A stretch of DNA of 26,927 bases. It comes from UBA4055 sp036721445. GTDB lineage: Bacteria; UBA4055. Positions within the stretch are counted from its first letter, which is position 1. Each line of letters begins with the position of its first letter. The notes under the pieces were generated by a model. It had not been told where the DNA came from. It searched no databases and saw only the letters and a list, made by a program, of their open reading frames with translations. The translations under genes were made by a program, and so were the position numbers. Location: contig DAIMKZ010000022.1 of assembly GCA_036721445.1 (NCBI GenBank), positions 1 through 26,927 of the forward strand, written 5' to 3'. Below are positions 8,973-16,782 of the stretch, piece by piece.

Positions 8973-9590
8973 ATGAAAATTTTCTTAAAAAGCGCTTTTT
9001 CTTTCTTCATTCAGGGTCTTCTGGCCCTTCTCCCTCTTTTCGTGAGCGTGTGGGTCTTTATGTTCGTCTTCAGGTTCGTGGAAGGCATCATAGACAATAT
9101 CTTCATTTTCCTTCCGCCTGAATATCTCGAGACAAAGAGCATGATATATCTGATAAAAGCGATATCTTTCGTGGTTCTGGTATCGCTTATTACTCTGTTC
9201 GGAATGCTCGTCCGCACGGTTTTCGGAAAAGTCCTGCTTTCTGTAACAGATTCGATCTTCATGCACATTCCGGGACTCAGACCAATTTACAAAGCCGTCA
9301 GGCAGGTTATCGAATCTTTATCCACGAATAAGAAATCTTTCTTTTCAAATCCTGTTCTCGTCGAGTATCCTTCAAAAGGAATATGGACGATAGGATTCAA
9401 TACAGGGGAAGTTCCTTCAGATTTCAAACCCTTCGCTGAGGAGAAAAGGTTTTCTGTTTTTATACCGACGACCCCTAACCCGACAAGCGGATTTCTGATG
9501 ATATTGACCGAAAGTCAGATCAGACCGCTGGATATGAAAACCGACAGAGCCATGCAGTTCCTTCTGACGGGAGGAGTAGTGGCCGAATAA
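8973..9590 (+). CDS. DUF502 family membrane protein
   Basis: 205 residues with two long hydrophobic helices (about 10-35 and 55-82), the second followed by the DUF502 family hallmark region (HIPGLRPIYKAVRQVIESL) and a soluble tail (FIPTTPNPTSGFLMIL) that is highly typical of the family. The molecular function of DUF502 proteins is not established. The start is supported by ACGGAGTC upstream of the ATG. The gene stands between two others on the same strand with no clear operon partner. Confidence 0.9.
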   Translation: MKIFLKSAFSFFIQGLLALLPLFVSVWVFMFVFRFVEGIIDNIFIFLPPEYLETKSMIYLIKAISFVVLVSLITLFGMLVRTVFGKVLLSVTDSIFMHIPGLRPIYKAVRQVIESLSTNKKSFFSNPVLVEYPSKGIWTIGFNTGEVPSDFKPFAEEKRFSVFIPTTPNPTSGFLMILTESQIRPLDMKTDRAMQFLLTGGVVAE

Positions 9591-9615
9591 TTTTTTTAAT
9601 TTTATTCAGCCTGAT

Positions 9616-9644
9616 TTGAAAATATTACATTTTTTTCTTATATT
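9616..9644 (+). promoter_or_regulatory. Sigma70-type promoter of alr, implying a leaderless transcript
   Basis: TTGAAA, 17 bases, TATATT. The -10 box ends at 9644, so the transcript should begin near 9650-9652, on the alr start codon at 9651. No Shine-Dalgarno sequence is present before that codon. Confidence 0.55.
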
Positions 9645-9650
9645 CTTTTT

Positions 9651-10802
9651 ATGAATTATCCAATGGAGATCCTCATCAGCAGATCCGCTGTTGAGAACAA
9701 TATAGAGCTGATAAGAAAAATAATCGGCGAGGAAGTAAGGATATCCTCTGTAGTTAAAGCAAATGCGTACGGCCACGGTATCGAAGCTTATGTGCCTGTC
9801 GTAAAAAAATGCGGCATTGATCATTTTTCGGTCTTCAGCTATAACGAAGCTGTTCAAGTTTACAATATAGTCAAAAGTTCTGCGGATATAATGATAATGG
9901 GATGGATCGGTCCTTCTCAGATGAAAGATGCCGTTGACAAAGGTATCGAATTCTATGTTTTCAATCTCGAGAGACTTACTGACGCACTTAAAGCGGCAAA
10001 GACTCTAAAAAAACGGGCAAAAATACATCTCGAAGTGGAAACAGGCATGAACAGAACAGGTTTCTCAAAGAAAGAATTCAAAGAAGCCCTTCAAATTATA
10101 TCCCGGAACAGTAAACATTTCACAATAAAAGGGTTATGCTCGCACCTTGCCGGACCTGAAAGTATTGCCAATCATGTAAGAGTAAAAAATCAGATAAAGA
10201 CTTTCGGCACATTTAAAGCTGAACTTGAAAAAACCGGTCATGCTTCGGAATACTGTCATCTGGCCTGCTCCGCAGCTGCGGTCTGCTATCCGAGCTCGCG
10301 TCACAACCTTGTCAGAATAGGCATCATGCAGTACGGTTTCTGGTCAAGCAGAGAAGTTTTTTTAAGATACCTCCACAACAAAACCGGTTTCAATAATCCG
10401 CTAAAGCGCGTGATCACCTGGAAAAGCGAGATCATGAGCGTTAAAACTGTCAAGACAGGCAAGTTCATCAGCTACGGAACGACTTATCTCGCATCTCAGG
10501 ACATGAGAACTGCTATCGTGCCTGTGGGATATTCTTTCGGCTACAGCAGATCGCTTTCAAATAGAGGTAGAGTACTTATAAACGGGGTACGATGCTCTGT
10601 GATCGGGCTTGTGAACATGAACATGATAACTGTCGATATCACAAGAGCCGGAGATGTAAAACCAGGGGACGAAGTAATTCTAATAGGCGATCAGAACGAT
10701 ATGACCATCTCCGTAGATTCTTTCAGCGAGATAACACAGCAGATCAATTACGAGATACTCTCAAGACTTTCAAGAGACATTCCGAGGATAACAGAGAAAT
10801 GA
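9651..10802 (+). CDS. alr: Alanine racemase
   Basis: PLP enzyme that interconverts L- and D-alanine for peptidoglycan synthesis in the cytoplasm. 383 residues: a PLP-binding barrel with Lys36 in VVKANAYGHG, the VETGMNRTGF segment, VRIGIMQYG with the phosphate-side Arg, and the catalytic Tyr275 in ISYGTTY of the C-terminal beta domain. Two usual signatures differ. The GYADG motif is GYSFG (Phe296 in place of Asp), and the S/C-M-D-x motif is N-M-N-M (Asn324 for Asp). It still ends with the family's INYEILSRLSR. I keep the ATG at 9651 because the promoter places transcription there; a second ATG at 9663 has no ribosome site either. Its stop overlaps the flavodoxin start (ATGA). Confidence 0.9.
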   Translation: MNYPMEILISRSAVENNIELIRKIIGEEVRISSVVKANAYGHGIEAYVPVVKKCGIDHFSVFSYNEAVQVYNIVKSSADIMIMGWIGPSQMKDAVDKGIEFYVFNLERLTDALKAAKTLKKRAKIHLEVETGMNRTGFSKKEFKEALQIISRNSKHFTIKGLCSHLAGPESIANHVRVKNQIKTFGTFKAELEKTGHASEYCHLACSAAAVCYPSSRHNLVRIGIMQYGFWSSREVFLRYLHNKTGFNNPLKRVITWKSEIMSVKTVKTGKFISYGTTYLASQDMRTAIVPVGYSFGYSRSLSNRGRVLINGVRCSVIGLVNMNMITVDITRAGDVKPGDEVILIGDQNDMTISVDSFSEITQQINYEILSRLSRDIPRITEK

Positions 10803-11335
10803 GAACACTGGTATTTTACAGCTCAAAAACCGGTTTTGTAAAGAAGTATGCTGAATGGATCGCGGAGGTGCTTAATGCTGATCTTCTTACCTTCGAGAAA
10901 GCGGACTGCAGAACGATACAGTCTTACGATACTGTCATTTATGGAGGAGGACTTTACGCCGGAGGTATCAACGTCATCGGGAAAATAAAAAGGAACCTGC
11001 CTAAGCTCGAAAGCAAAAAGGTGATCGTATTCGCGTCTGGTGCATCACCATGGTCTGAAAAAGTCTTGAATGAGATCAGAGATAAGAATTTTACACCCGA
11101 ACAGCAGAAACACTTAATGTTTTTCTACCTTAGAGGTGGATTCGACCTCACAAAACTCGGATTTTTCGACAGATTTCTCATAAAGCTCCTAAAAATTAAG
11201 ATCATGTCGAAAAAGAAAAAGGGTATCCAGCTTGACGGTGATGAAATAGGAATGCTTAACGCTATGGAGAATCCCGTAGATTTTACGAAGAAAGAGAATA
11301 TAAAGGAACTGGCAGATCACGCACTGAAAGTGTAA
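10799..11335 (+). CDS. Flavodoxin-domain protein
   Basis: 178 residues. The frame is open further upstream, but the start is the ATG at 10799, which overlaps the alr stop as ATGA and begins a classic flavodoxin fold: MRTLVFYSSKTGFVKKYAEW contains the FMN phosphate loop (SSKTGFVKKYA), then YDTVIYGGGLYAGG and VIVFASGASP, which fit the second and third FMN loops. The closest known families are the Flavodoxin_5/HemG-like (protoporphyrinogen oxidase-like) proteins. HemG activity is not shown by the sequence. Translational coupling to alr indicates co-expression; a shared pathway is not evident. Confidence 0.85.
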   Translation: MRTLVFYSSKTGFVKKYAEWIAEVLNADLLTFEKADCRTIQSYDTVIYGGGLYAGGINVIGKIKRNLPKLESKKVIVFASGASPWSEKVLNEIRDKNFTPEQQKHLMFFYLRGGFDLTKLGFFDRFLIKLLKIKIMSKKKKGIQLDGDEIGMLNAMENPVDFTKKENIKELADHALKV

Positions 11336-11345
11336 CTTATACTTG

Positions 11346-11375
11346 AAGATCATCAATTCGTAATTCGGTGATCTT
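11346..11375. terminator. Hairpin between convergent flavodoxin and ModE-like genes
   Basis: AAGATCA pairs with TGATCTT, and further pairing inside closes a small loop. No T-run follows on either strand, so this is at best a weak terminator or a processing hairpin for the two converging genes. Confidence 0.3.
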
Positions 11376-11406
11376 ATGCCTGACATAAACAGATTAATTT
11401 ATGTTC

Positions 11407-11796
11407 TTAATCAGGTGAAATTCGGGATAATTCTCTTAAAAAATCTTTTGTTGCCGTTTCGCATGCTGTTTTCAGAATATCGTCATACCTTTCGTGAAAT
11501 CTTTCGAAAGTTTCGATGAGTTTTTTCCCTTTTTCAGTGAGTACAGTTTTACCCTTCTCAGCGCCTCCTCTGCGAGTAATAATAATTCTGAATCCGAGAA
11601 GTGATTCGATCTTTTTCAGCTTTTCCCAGATTTTCCTGTAATGCAACCCGGTCTCTATTATGGCGTCATTAAGAGTTCCTTTTTCTTTTATAGCCTTGAG
11701 CAGCCTCTGCTGTCCATAGCCGAGTACGCCTTTCCCGTTTTCTGTTTCTATCCAAATCTTGTATCCGAATCTGAGATTTTCTCCCCTGCCTGTCAT
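11407..11796 (-). CDS. ModE-like winged-helix regulator lacking the molybdate-binding domain
   Basis: 129 residues matching the N-terminal helix-turn-helix half of ModE (FGYKIWIETENGKGVLGYGQQRLLKAIKEKGTLNDA ... YRKIWEKLKKIESLLGFRIIITRRGGAEKG). Full ModE adds two TOBE/molbindin domains that bind molybdate; these are absent, so how this protein senses its signal is unknown. I start at the ATG at 11796, where a very strong AAAGGGGGGG site lies just upstream. The frame is also open to 11847, but that start would overlap fdhD. It is the last gene after mobA and fdhD, 16 bases below fdhD, and therefore probably regulates molybdenum or formate dehydrogenase genes. Confidence 0.88.
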   Translation of the reverse strand: MTGRGENLRFGYKIWIETENGKGVLGYGQQRLLKAIKEKGTLNDAIIETGLHYRKIWEKLKKIESLLGFRIIITRRGGAEKGKTVLTEKGKKLIETFERFHERYDDILKTACETATKDFLRELSRISPD

Positions 11797-11812
11797 CAAT
11801 CCCCCCCTTTGA

Positions 11813-12586
11813 TCAGAATAATACTTTACTGAAACCGGAATAGACATTTAAATTTGAACTTCTCGCGAAGCCGACAAGAGTAATTCCATTATCTTCTGCG
11901 ATCTCAACAGCCCTGGAAGTCGGAGCGCTTCTCGATATGATCATCTCTATACCGGAATAAACCGCCTTGAGTACAATCTCAGACGATATTCTTCCGCTAA
12001 TAAGAATTATTTTGTCGTTAAATGTTCCTTTTGCGAGATACATATTACCAATGACCTTATCTATTGCATTGTGCCTTCCTATGTCCTCCCTAATTACAAG
12101 TATACTGTCGCAGTCACTTAAACCAGCGCTGTGAACACCGCCCGTGAGAAGGAACAACTCGGATGATCTGTTGAATTCGTTCATCAAGGCAGAAATTTTT
12201 TCTTTAGTTATACAGAGTTCTCCAGCTTTAGCGGATTTCATTTTGCTTTGCGCGAAAAGCAGGGTTCCTGAACCGCAGCCGACAGGTCTCATTTTTGAAA
12301 ATATCATGTCCTTAATGACCGAATTATCCTCAAGTTCGATATGCATTATGTTTCTTGTGCTGTCGAAATCCAGATTGATCAATTTATTACCGCTATTCAC
12401 TATTCCTGAAGTAACAAGAAACCCTGCCGTAAGCTCATCCTCATAACCTGGCAGGCAGACAAGAGAACTCAGCTCTTTATGATTTATGGCGAGTTTCAAT
12501 TCAGTTTCGTTTACAACATCGTCCATAGTTTCTGACCGGATGCCGTTCCTGTATCTGATTACGGGCAGTCTTGATGAAATTTCCAT
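11813..12586 (-). CDS. fdhD: FdhD, formate dehydrogenase accessory sulfurtransferase
   Basis: FdhD carries sulfur from a cysteine desulfurase to the bis-MGD cofactor, which is needed for formate dehydrogenase activity. The 257-residue protein has RPVGCGSG (Cys codon at 12275-12277, the loop of the sulfur-transfer Cys), the substrate-binding REDIGRHNAIDKVIG, SGRISSEIVLKA and the SRSAPTSRAVEIA segment, ending VGFARSSNLNVYSGF. E. coli FdhD has a CxxC pair in this loop; here only one Cys is present, a variation also seen in other lineages. The start is uncertain: a TTG at 12595 abuts the mobA stop but leaves only 3 bases from GAGG, whereas the ATG at 12586 is 12 bases from it. The clear target is the selenocysteine FDH 6 kb away. 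Confidence 0.93.
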   Translation of the reverse strand: MEISSRLPVIRYRNGIRSETMDDVVNETELKLAINHKELSSLVCLPGYEDELTAGFLVTSGIVNSGNKLINLDFDSTRNIMHIELEDNSVIKDMIFSKMRPVGCGSGTLLFAQSKMKSAKAGELCITKEKISALMNEFNRSSELFLLTGGVHSAGLSDCDSILVIREDIGRHNAIDKVIGNMYLAKGTFNDKIILISGRISSEIVLKAVYSGIEMIISRSAPTSRAVEIAEDNGITLVGFARSSNLNVYSGFSKVLF

Positions 12587-12595
12587 TTCCGGCAA

Positions 12596-13207
12596 TTACC
12601 TCACAGAATTTACTTTATTATGCGCATCACTAAGATCATGGTGCGTGTTAATATTGAAGAATGCCATTTTGTTATCCTCGTTATCTTCAATATCCCAGTA
12701 ATACACATCGGCTTTATCGAAAAAACTCCTTATCGAATAATTATCCGTGCCTCTTATATGTTTCTCTAAGTCTGATAAGACTTTTATTGAAAAAATCGAA
12801 TGCATAGGTTCGATAAGACATCCCATGCGGGGTATGATAATTTCGCATTCTGTTTTGAAGTAAAACTCGATTTCTTTCTTTACAATAGACTCGCTTATAA
12901 AAGGCATGTCGCAAGGCAGAAAGAAAACATTATCGGTTCTTGAATGGAGAAGTGCGGAATGTATCCCTCCGAGAGGACCGACGTTCCTGAAGATATCAGA
13001 ATATATCGCAATGTCGTATCCTTTAAATTTTGAACTGTCGTTCGCAATAATAAATATCTCCTTGAAATAATCTTCGGAAAATGAGAGTATCTTGTCGAGG
13101 TTGTTCATCTCACCGACCTTAAGCAAAGCTTTATTCTCTCCGTTCATTCTGCTGGCCTTACCGCCTGCTAAGATCGCGCACGATATTTCCTTTTTTCTCT
13201 CTGTCAT
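12596..13207 (-). CDS. mobA: MobA, molybdenum cofactor guanylyltransferase
   Basis: Adds GMP to molybdopterin to make the MGD form of the cofactor used by formate dehydrogenases. 203 residues: the nucleotide-binding start CAILAGGKASRMNGENKALL, NVGPLGGIHSAL, the Mg-binding FLPCDMPF, and the late FNINTHHDL motif, all typical of MobA. Length is normal. It starts 1 base after the stop of the antiporter gene and its stop touches the fdhD region, so the three are almost surely translated from one mRNA. Together with fdhD this gene serves the FDH operon on the same strand. Confidence 0.92.
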   Translation of the reverse strand: MTERKKEISCAILAGGKASRMNGENKALLKVGEMNNLDKILSFSEDYFKEIFIIANDSSKFKGYDIAIYSDIFRNVGPLGGIHSALLHSRTDNVFFLPCDMPFISESIVKKEIEFYFKTECEIIIPRMGCLIEPMHSIFSIKVLSDLEKHIRGTDNYSIRSFFDKADVYYWDIEDNEDNKMAFFNINTHHDLSDAHNKVNSVR

Positions 13208-13208
13208 C

Positions 13209-15404
13209 TTAAATACTGATCTTTTTTACTACTCTTCTGTACCATGTGCTGTCGCCGGAATATATTCTGAAGAACTCGACGGCTTCCTCTCTGCTTTCGA
13301 TCTGAAGAAAATCATCGATATCCCGTACTTTTCTGAAATATACCGAGATAGATGAGAGCACCTTGATATGAGGATCATCTTTTTTTGTGGAAGAGACCAT
13401 GAGCATGATTATTTTTGCCGGTTTCCCGTCCATTGAGCCGAATTCTATTCCGGATCTTTTGATCCCGACAGCCAGCTGCGTGCTTTCGACTCCTTCCGAT
13501 CTTGCGTGAGGGATGGCGATCCCGTTCTGCATTCCTGTGCTGATTATGCTCTCTCTCGTAAGCACTTCTTTTAATATTGTTTCTTTCTGAGTGATCTTAT
13601 TATTCTTCGCAAGGACATCTACAAGTTCCCTGATCGCATCTTCTTTTGTTTTAGCCTTAAGGTCAAGGATAACGCATTCAGGATCCAGTATAGTCGAGAT
13701 ATCAAAATTGATCTTTACCTGAGAAGGATCAGAATCATGCGAAGTTTTTTTCATCTCGTTAAGATCGATCTTTTTCAGTATCTCCTGCGAGTTGAACTCG
13801 ATCTTTACGGTCGCTTCATAGACAAGTTCTTTGACAAAATCCATATTCTCGCTTTTTGAAATTATATTGATCCTGTTCGAATTATCTATTTTTGAACCTT
13901 TGAGCAGTTTGAAGAATATATCGTCCTTCCTTATATGGTAGACATCGTAATCAAGTATCTGCTTGGTAATAAAATATCCTTCTTTATCGAAATAATCGAC
14001 AATAGAATGAATCAGCATGTCGGCCTGTTCCGAATTGTTCATATCAATAGGATAGCTGTCCATTTCAGTTTCAGTAAGCTTCTTTCTCGTACCTCTGCCA
14101 TGTATCTTTAAAGAATAACTTAGAAAAGGAGGAGTGGTGATTATTCCCAGAAGCACCATAGTGATCGCTACCCCGTATATATCCTGACTTATGAACCCGT
14201 TAGAAAGACCGATACCGGCAATAATAAGACCGACTTCACCTCTGGGCATCATGCCCAGCCCGATCCTCAGTGCGCCTTTTTTGTTGAATCCCGTAAACAG
14301 AGCAGGCAGTCCGCAGCCTACTACTTTTGCCAGCAGTGCCATGACCGAATACACGATCGCGAAAGTGATCATACCGGCAGTGATCGATCTTATATTTACA
14401 AGCATTCCCATTACAGTAAAAAATACAGGAACGAAAAATTCTTTCAGGGGATGGATCGCTTCCTGTATCTCAAAGCTTATATCTGTTTTTGACAGACATA
14501 AACCCATTACATAAGCTCCGATTATCATCGCCAGACCGGCTTTCTCGAAAACCGCTGCAAGAAACAATGACATTCCGAAAGCAATAGCAGTATAAACATA
14601 TTTGTTTCCGAAGCGTTTCAGGAAATAGCTCAGCTTGTTGGAAAAAGCAAGCCCGAGCGCGGTCAGTCCGAGCCAGACAACTACAGCTTTTGCTGAAATA
14701 TAACCTATCTGGTTCCAGTTTATCGCGCCGCCTTCTGTAAGAACAGTCGCGATCCCGATTACAATCGCGAGGACAATGATCCCGAATACATCGTCGATTA
14801 TAGCAGCGGAAAGGATCGTAACTCCTTCGGGAGATTCCATATACTTGTTCTTTGAAAGGATCATAGCAGTGATGCCGACTGAAGTGGCTGTACTGATTAT
14901 GCCGAGGAACAAACAGTCGGGGCTCATGAAGGGTTTATCCAGAAAATACATACCGGTGAGAACGCCGGGGAAAAATGAGAACACTACTCCGCCGGTTCCT
15001 ACCATTCCGCCGCTGAACAGATACCTCATGAGCAGCTTGATATCAGTCTCAAGACCGGATATGAAAAGTAAAAGTATCGATGCGATTATTGAAACCCCGT
15101 ACAGCTCTGTTGAAATTGGAATCGATCCGTAATTGATCGGGAACAATCCGTGATGGTATCCGAAATAAGTAAGAGGTACCGATCCGAGCATATAAGGTCC
15201 GATAAGTATCCCGACGGTGATCTCCCCCAGTGTTCCGGGAAGTTTGAATTTTTCGAAGAGCAGTCCAGATATTTTCGAGAAGAAAATGATTATTCCCAGC
15301 TGGAAAATGAAAACGGTCATCTGATGGATTATCTCGACATTCTCATCCTGAGAACAAAAGAGTAATCCGGTAACTGACAGCAGTATGACAATAATCCTTT
15401 TCAT
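13209..15404 (-). CDS. CPA2-type Na+(K+)/H+ antiporter fused to a PTS EIIA domain
   Basis: 731 residues. An N-terminal hydrophobic leader (MKRIIVILLSVTGLLF) may be a signal peptide or an extra helix. Residues about 28-430 form a sodium/hydrogen exchanger domain of 12 or so helices (GEITVGILIGPYMLG, IIDDVFGIIVLAIVIG with the Asp pair of the ion site, MPRGEVGLIIAGIG). Residues 440-575 are a cytosolic linker. Residues 580-725 are a fructose/nitrogen-type EIIA domain with His633 in GIAIPHAR, the residue that accepts phosphate in PTS proteins. This implies control of ion exchange by phosphorylation, an inference from the fusion. The GGAGAA ribosome site supports the start. mobA follows after 1 base. 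Confidence 0.92.
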   Translation of the reverse strand: MKRIIVILLSVTGLLFCSQDENVEIIHQMTVFIFQLGIIIFFSKISGLLFEKFKLPGTLGEITVGILIGPYMLGSVPLTYFGYHHGLFPINYGSIPISTELYGVSIIASILLLFISGLETDIKLLMRYLFSGGMVGTGGVVFSFFPGVLTGMYFLDKPFMSPDCLFLGIISTATSVGITAMILSKNKYMESPEGVTILSAAIIDDVFGIIVLAIVIGIATVLTEGGAINWNQIGYISAKAVVVWLGLTALGLAFSNKLSYFLKRFGNKYVYTAIAFGMSLFLAAVFEKAGLAMIIGAYVMGLCLSKTDISFEIQEAIHPLKEFFVPVFFTVMGMLVNIRSITAGMITFAIVYSVMALLAKVVGCGLPALFTGFNKKGALRIGLGMMPRGEVGLIIAGIGLSNGFISQDIYGVAITMVLLGIITTPPFLSYSLKIHGRGTRKKLTETEMDSYPIDMNNSEQADMLIHSIVDYFDKEGYFITKQILDYDVYHIRKDDIFFKLLKGSKIDNSNRINIISKSENMDFVKELVYEATVKIEFNSQEILKKIDLNEMKKTSHDSDPSQVKINFDISTILDPECVILDLKAKTKEDAIRELVDVLAKNNKITQKETILKEVLTRESIISTGMQNGIAIPHARSEGVESTQLAVGIKRSGIEFGSMDGKPAKIIMLMVSSTKKDDPHIKVLSSISVYFRKVRDIDDFLQIESREEAVEFFRIYSGDSTWYRRVVKKISI

Positions 15405-15468
15405 TCATTTCTCCGATATTCAGAAATCATACTGATCCTTAAGAAAAACAACCGAATTAATGTAAGAA

Positions 15469-15474
15469 ATTATA
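15469..15474 (-). promoter_or_regulatory. Possible -10 box upstream of the antiporter gene
   Basis: The 108-base gap before the antiporter gene holds a perfect TATAAT on the minus strand. No convincing -35 box lies upstream, so an internal promoter here is only possible. Confidence 0.25.
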
Positions 15475-15512
15475 CTAGAAAAACAAATAATTAATTTAGA
15501 GCTGAAAAGCCG

Positions 15513-16781
15513 TTAAAAGTATAAAGCCAGGATATACACATAAGAGATCAGAACAGATAATAACATCAGCGGAACGCTATACTTAAGGAAGCTTAAGAAA
15601 GATATCTTATGCCCGGCTTTTGCTGCGAAATTGGCAATTATGATATTCGCGGATGCTCCTATGAGAGTACCGTTACCTCCGAGACAGGCTCCTAATGCTA
15701 GAGACCACCAGATCGGCTTAATAGCTTCTGAACCCAGAGTAGAACCCATATCCTGAACAAGCGGGATCATAGTAGCTACAAAAGGAATGTTGTCTACTAT
15801 TGCTGAAAATACTGCCGAAAACCAGATTATTATCTCTGAAGTCAGCTTTATATCTCCGCCAGTCAGTTCCAGCATTTTCGAACTTACGATCTTGATTACT
15901 CCGGTTTCAACCAGAGTCCCGACCATTATAAATAATCCTATGAAGAAAAATATGCTTGTCCATTCAACTTCTTTGAATACCTCCTCGACATCGATCTTGC
16001 CGATAAGTATTAAAAGGGCCGATCCTCCGAGTGCTATCGTAGCCACTTCGACATGTATCACGCTGTGAAATACAAAAGCCGTCACTACTCCTGAGAATAT
16101 TATAACAGATTTTTTTAAGAGCTTCTTATCTTTTATCATTCTGCTTTCATTGAACTCCATGATCCTGGCCCTGTTCTTATTGGACACTACGAGTTTACCT
16201 CTGAAAACAGTATAGAAGATTGCTGCGAAAACAAATAGTATGACGGCAACCACCGGGCCCAGATTGATCATAAAATCAAGAAAACTTAATTCTGCCGCGC
16301 TGCCTATCATTATATTGGGAGGGTCTCCGATAAGTGTTGCCGTTCCCCCCACATTTGAAGCGAATATTATTGCTATCAGATATGGCATCGGAGTAATTCC
16401 GAGCTCTTTTGCTAGTAATATAGCTACAGGAGCGATCAGTATAACAGTTGTCACATTATCAAGGAACGCAGAAAATATCGCTGTCAGAAAGAATAAAATG
16501 CTCAATATCGAATAAGGATTTCCTTTAACCATCTTAGTCAGTTTTATTGAAATATATTCGAAAAGTCCTGTCTGTTCAAGTATCTTCATCAGTATCATCA
16601 TGCTGATCAGAAGAAAGATCACATTAAAATCGATATGCTTAAAAGCAGTTTCCTGAGGTATAAGATGCAGGATCATCATCAGTGATGCCCCGAGCAGAAC
16701 AATGATAGTCTTGTTAATCTTTTCGGTAGCTATAAATAAATATGCTATTGCAAAAATTGTTACTGCTGAAATCTGCTCCAT
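15513..16781 (-). CDS. ArsB/NhaD-type ion permease
   Basis: A 422-residue membrane protein of the ArsB/NhaD/CitM (ion transporter) superfamily with about 11 helices. The two inverted repeats each carry the superfamily's reentrant signature: LIGDPPNIMIGSAAELSF in the first and GGNGTLIGASANIIIANFA in the second, as well as SAFLDNVTTVIL and SAIVDNIPFVATM, where Asp residues are conserved. Candidate substrates are Na+/H+, arsenite or dicarboxylates; NhaD-like sodium export is plausible next to another Na+/H+ antiporter, but cannot be decided. It begins 1 base after the EIIA-CBS stop (TGA-G-ATG), which indicates tight coupling with that regulator. Confidence 0.88.
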   Translation of the reverse strand: MEQISAVTIFAIAYLFIATEKINKTIIVLLGASLMMILHLIPQETAFKHIDFNVIFLLISMMILMKILEQTGLFEYISIKLTKMVKGNPYSILSILFFLTAIFSAFLDNVTTVILIAPVAILLAKELGITPMPYLIAIIFASNVGGTATLIGDPPNIMIGSAAELSFLDFMINLGPVVAVILFVFAAIFYTVFRGKLVVSNKNRARIMEFNESRMIKDKKLLKKSVIIFSGVVTAFVFHSVIHVEVATIALGGSALLILIGKIDVEEVFKEVEWTSIFFFIGLFIMVGTLVETGVIKIVSSKMLELTGGDIKLTSEIIIWFSAVFSAIVDNIPFVATMIPLVQDMGSTLGSEAIKPIWWSLALGACLGGNGTLIGASANIIIANFAAKAGHKISFLSFLKYSVPLMLLSVLISYVYILALYF

Positions 16782-16782
16782 C

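Noticed and set aside
10592..10798. Longer start of the flavodoxin gene inside alr
   Set aside because: The flavodoxin fold begins exactly at the ATG at 10799, which overlaps the alr stop; the upstream residues are an out-of-frame reading of alr.
11797..11847. Upstream start for the ModE-like gene
   Set aside because: It would overlap fdhD, and the ATG at 11796 has a much stronger ribosome site.
12587..12595. TTG start of fdhD at 12595
   Set aside because: It leaves only 3 bases to the GAGG site; the ATG at 12586 is preferred, though not proven.
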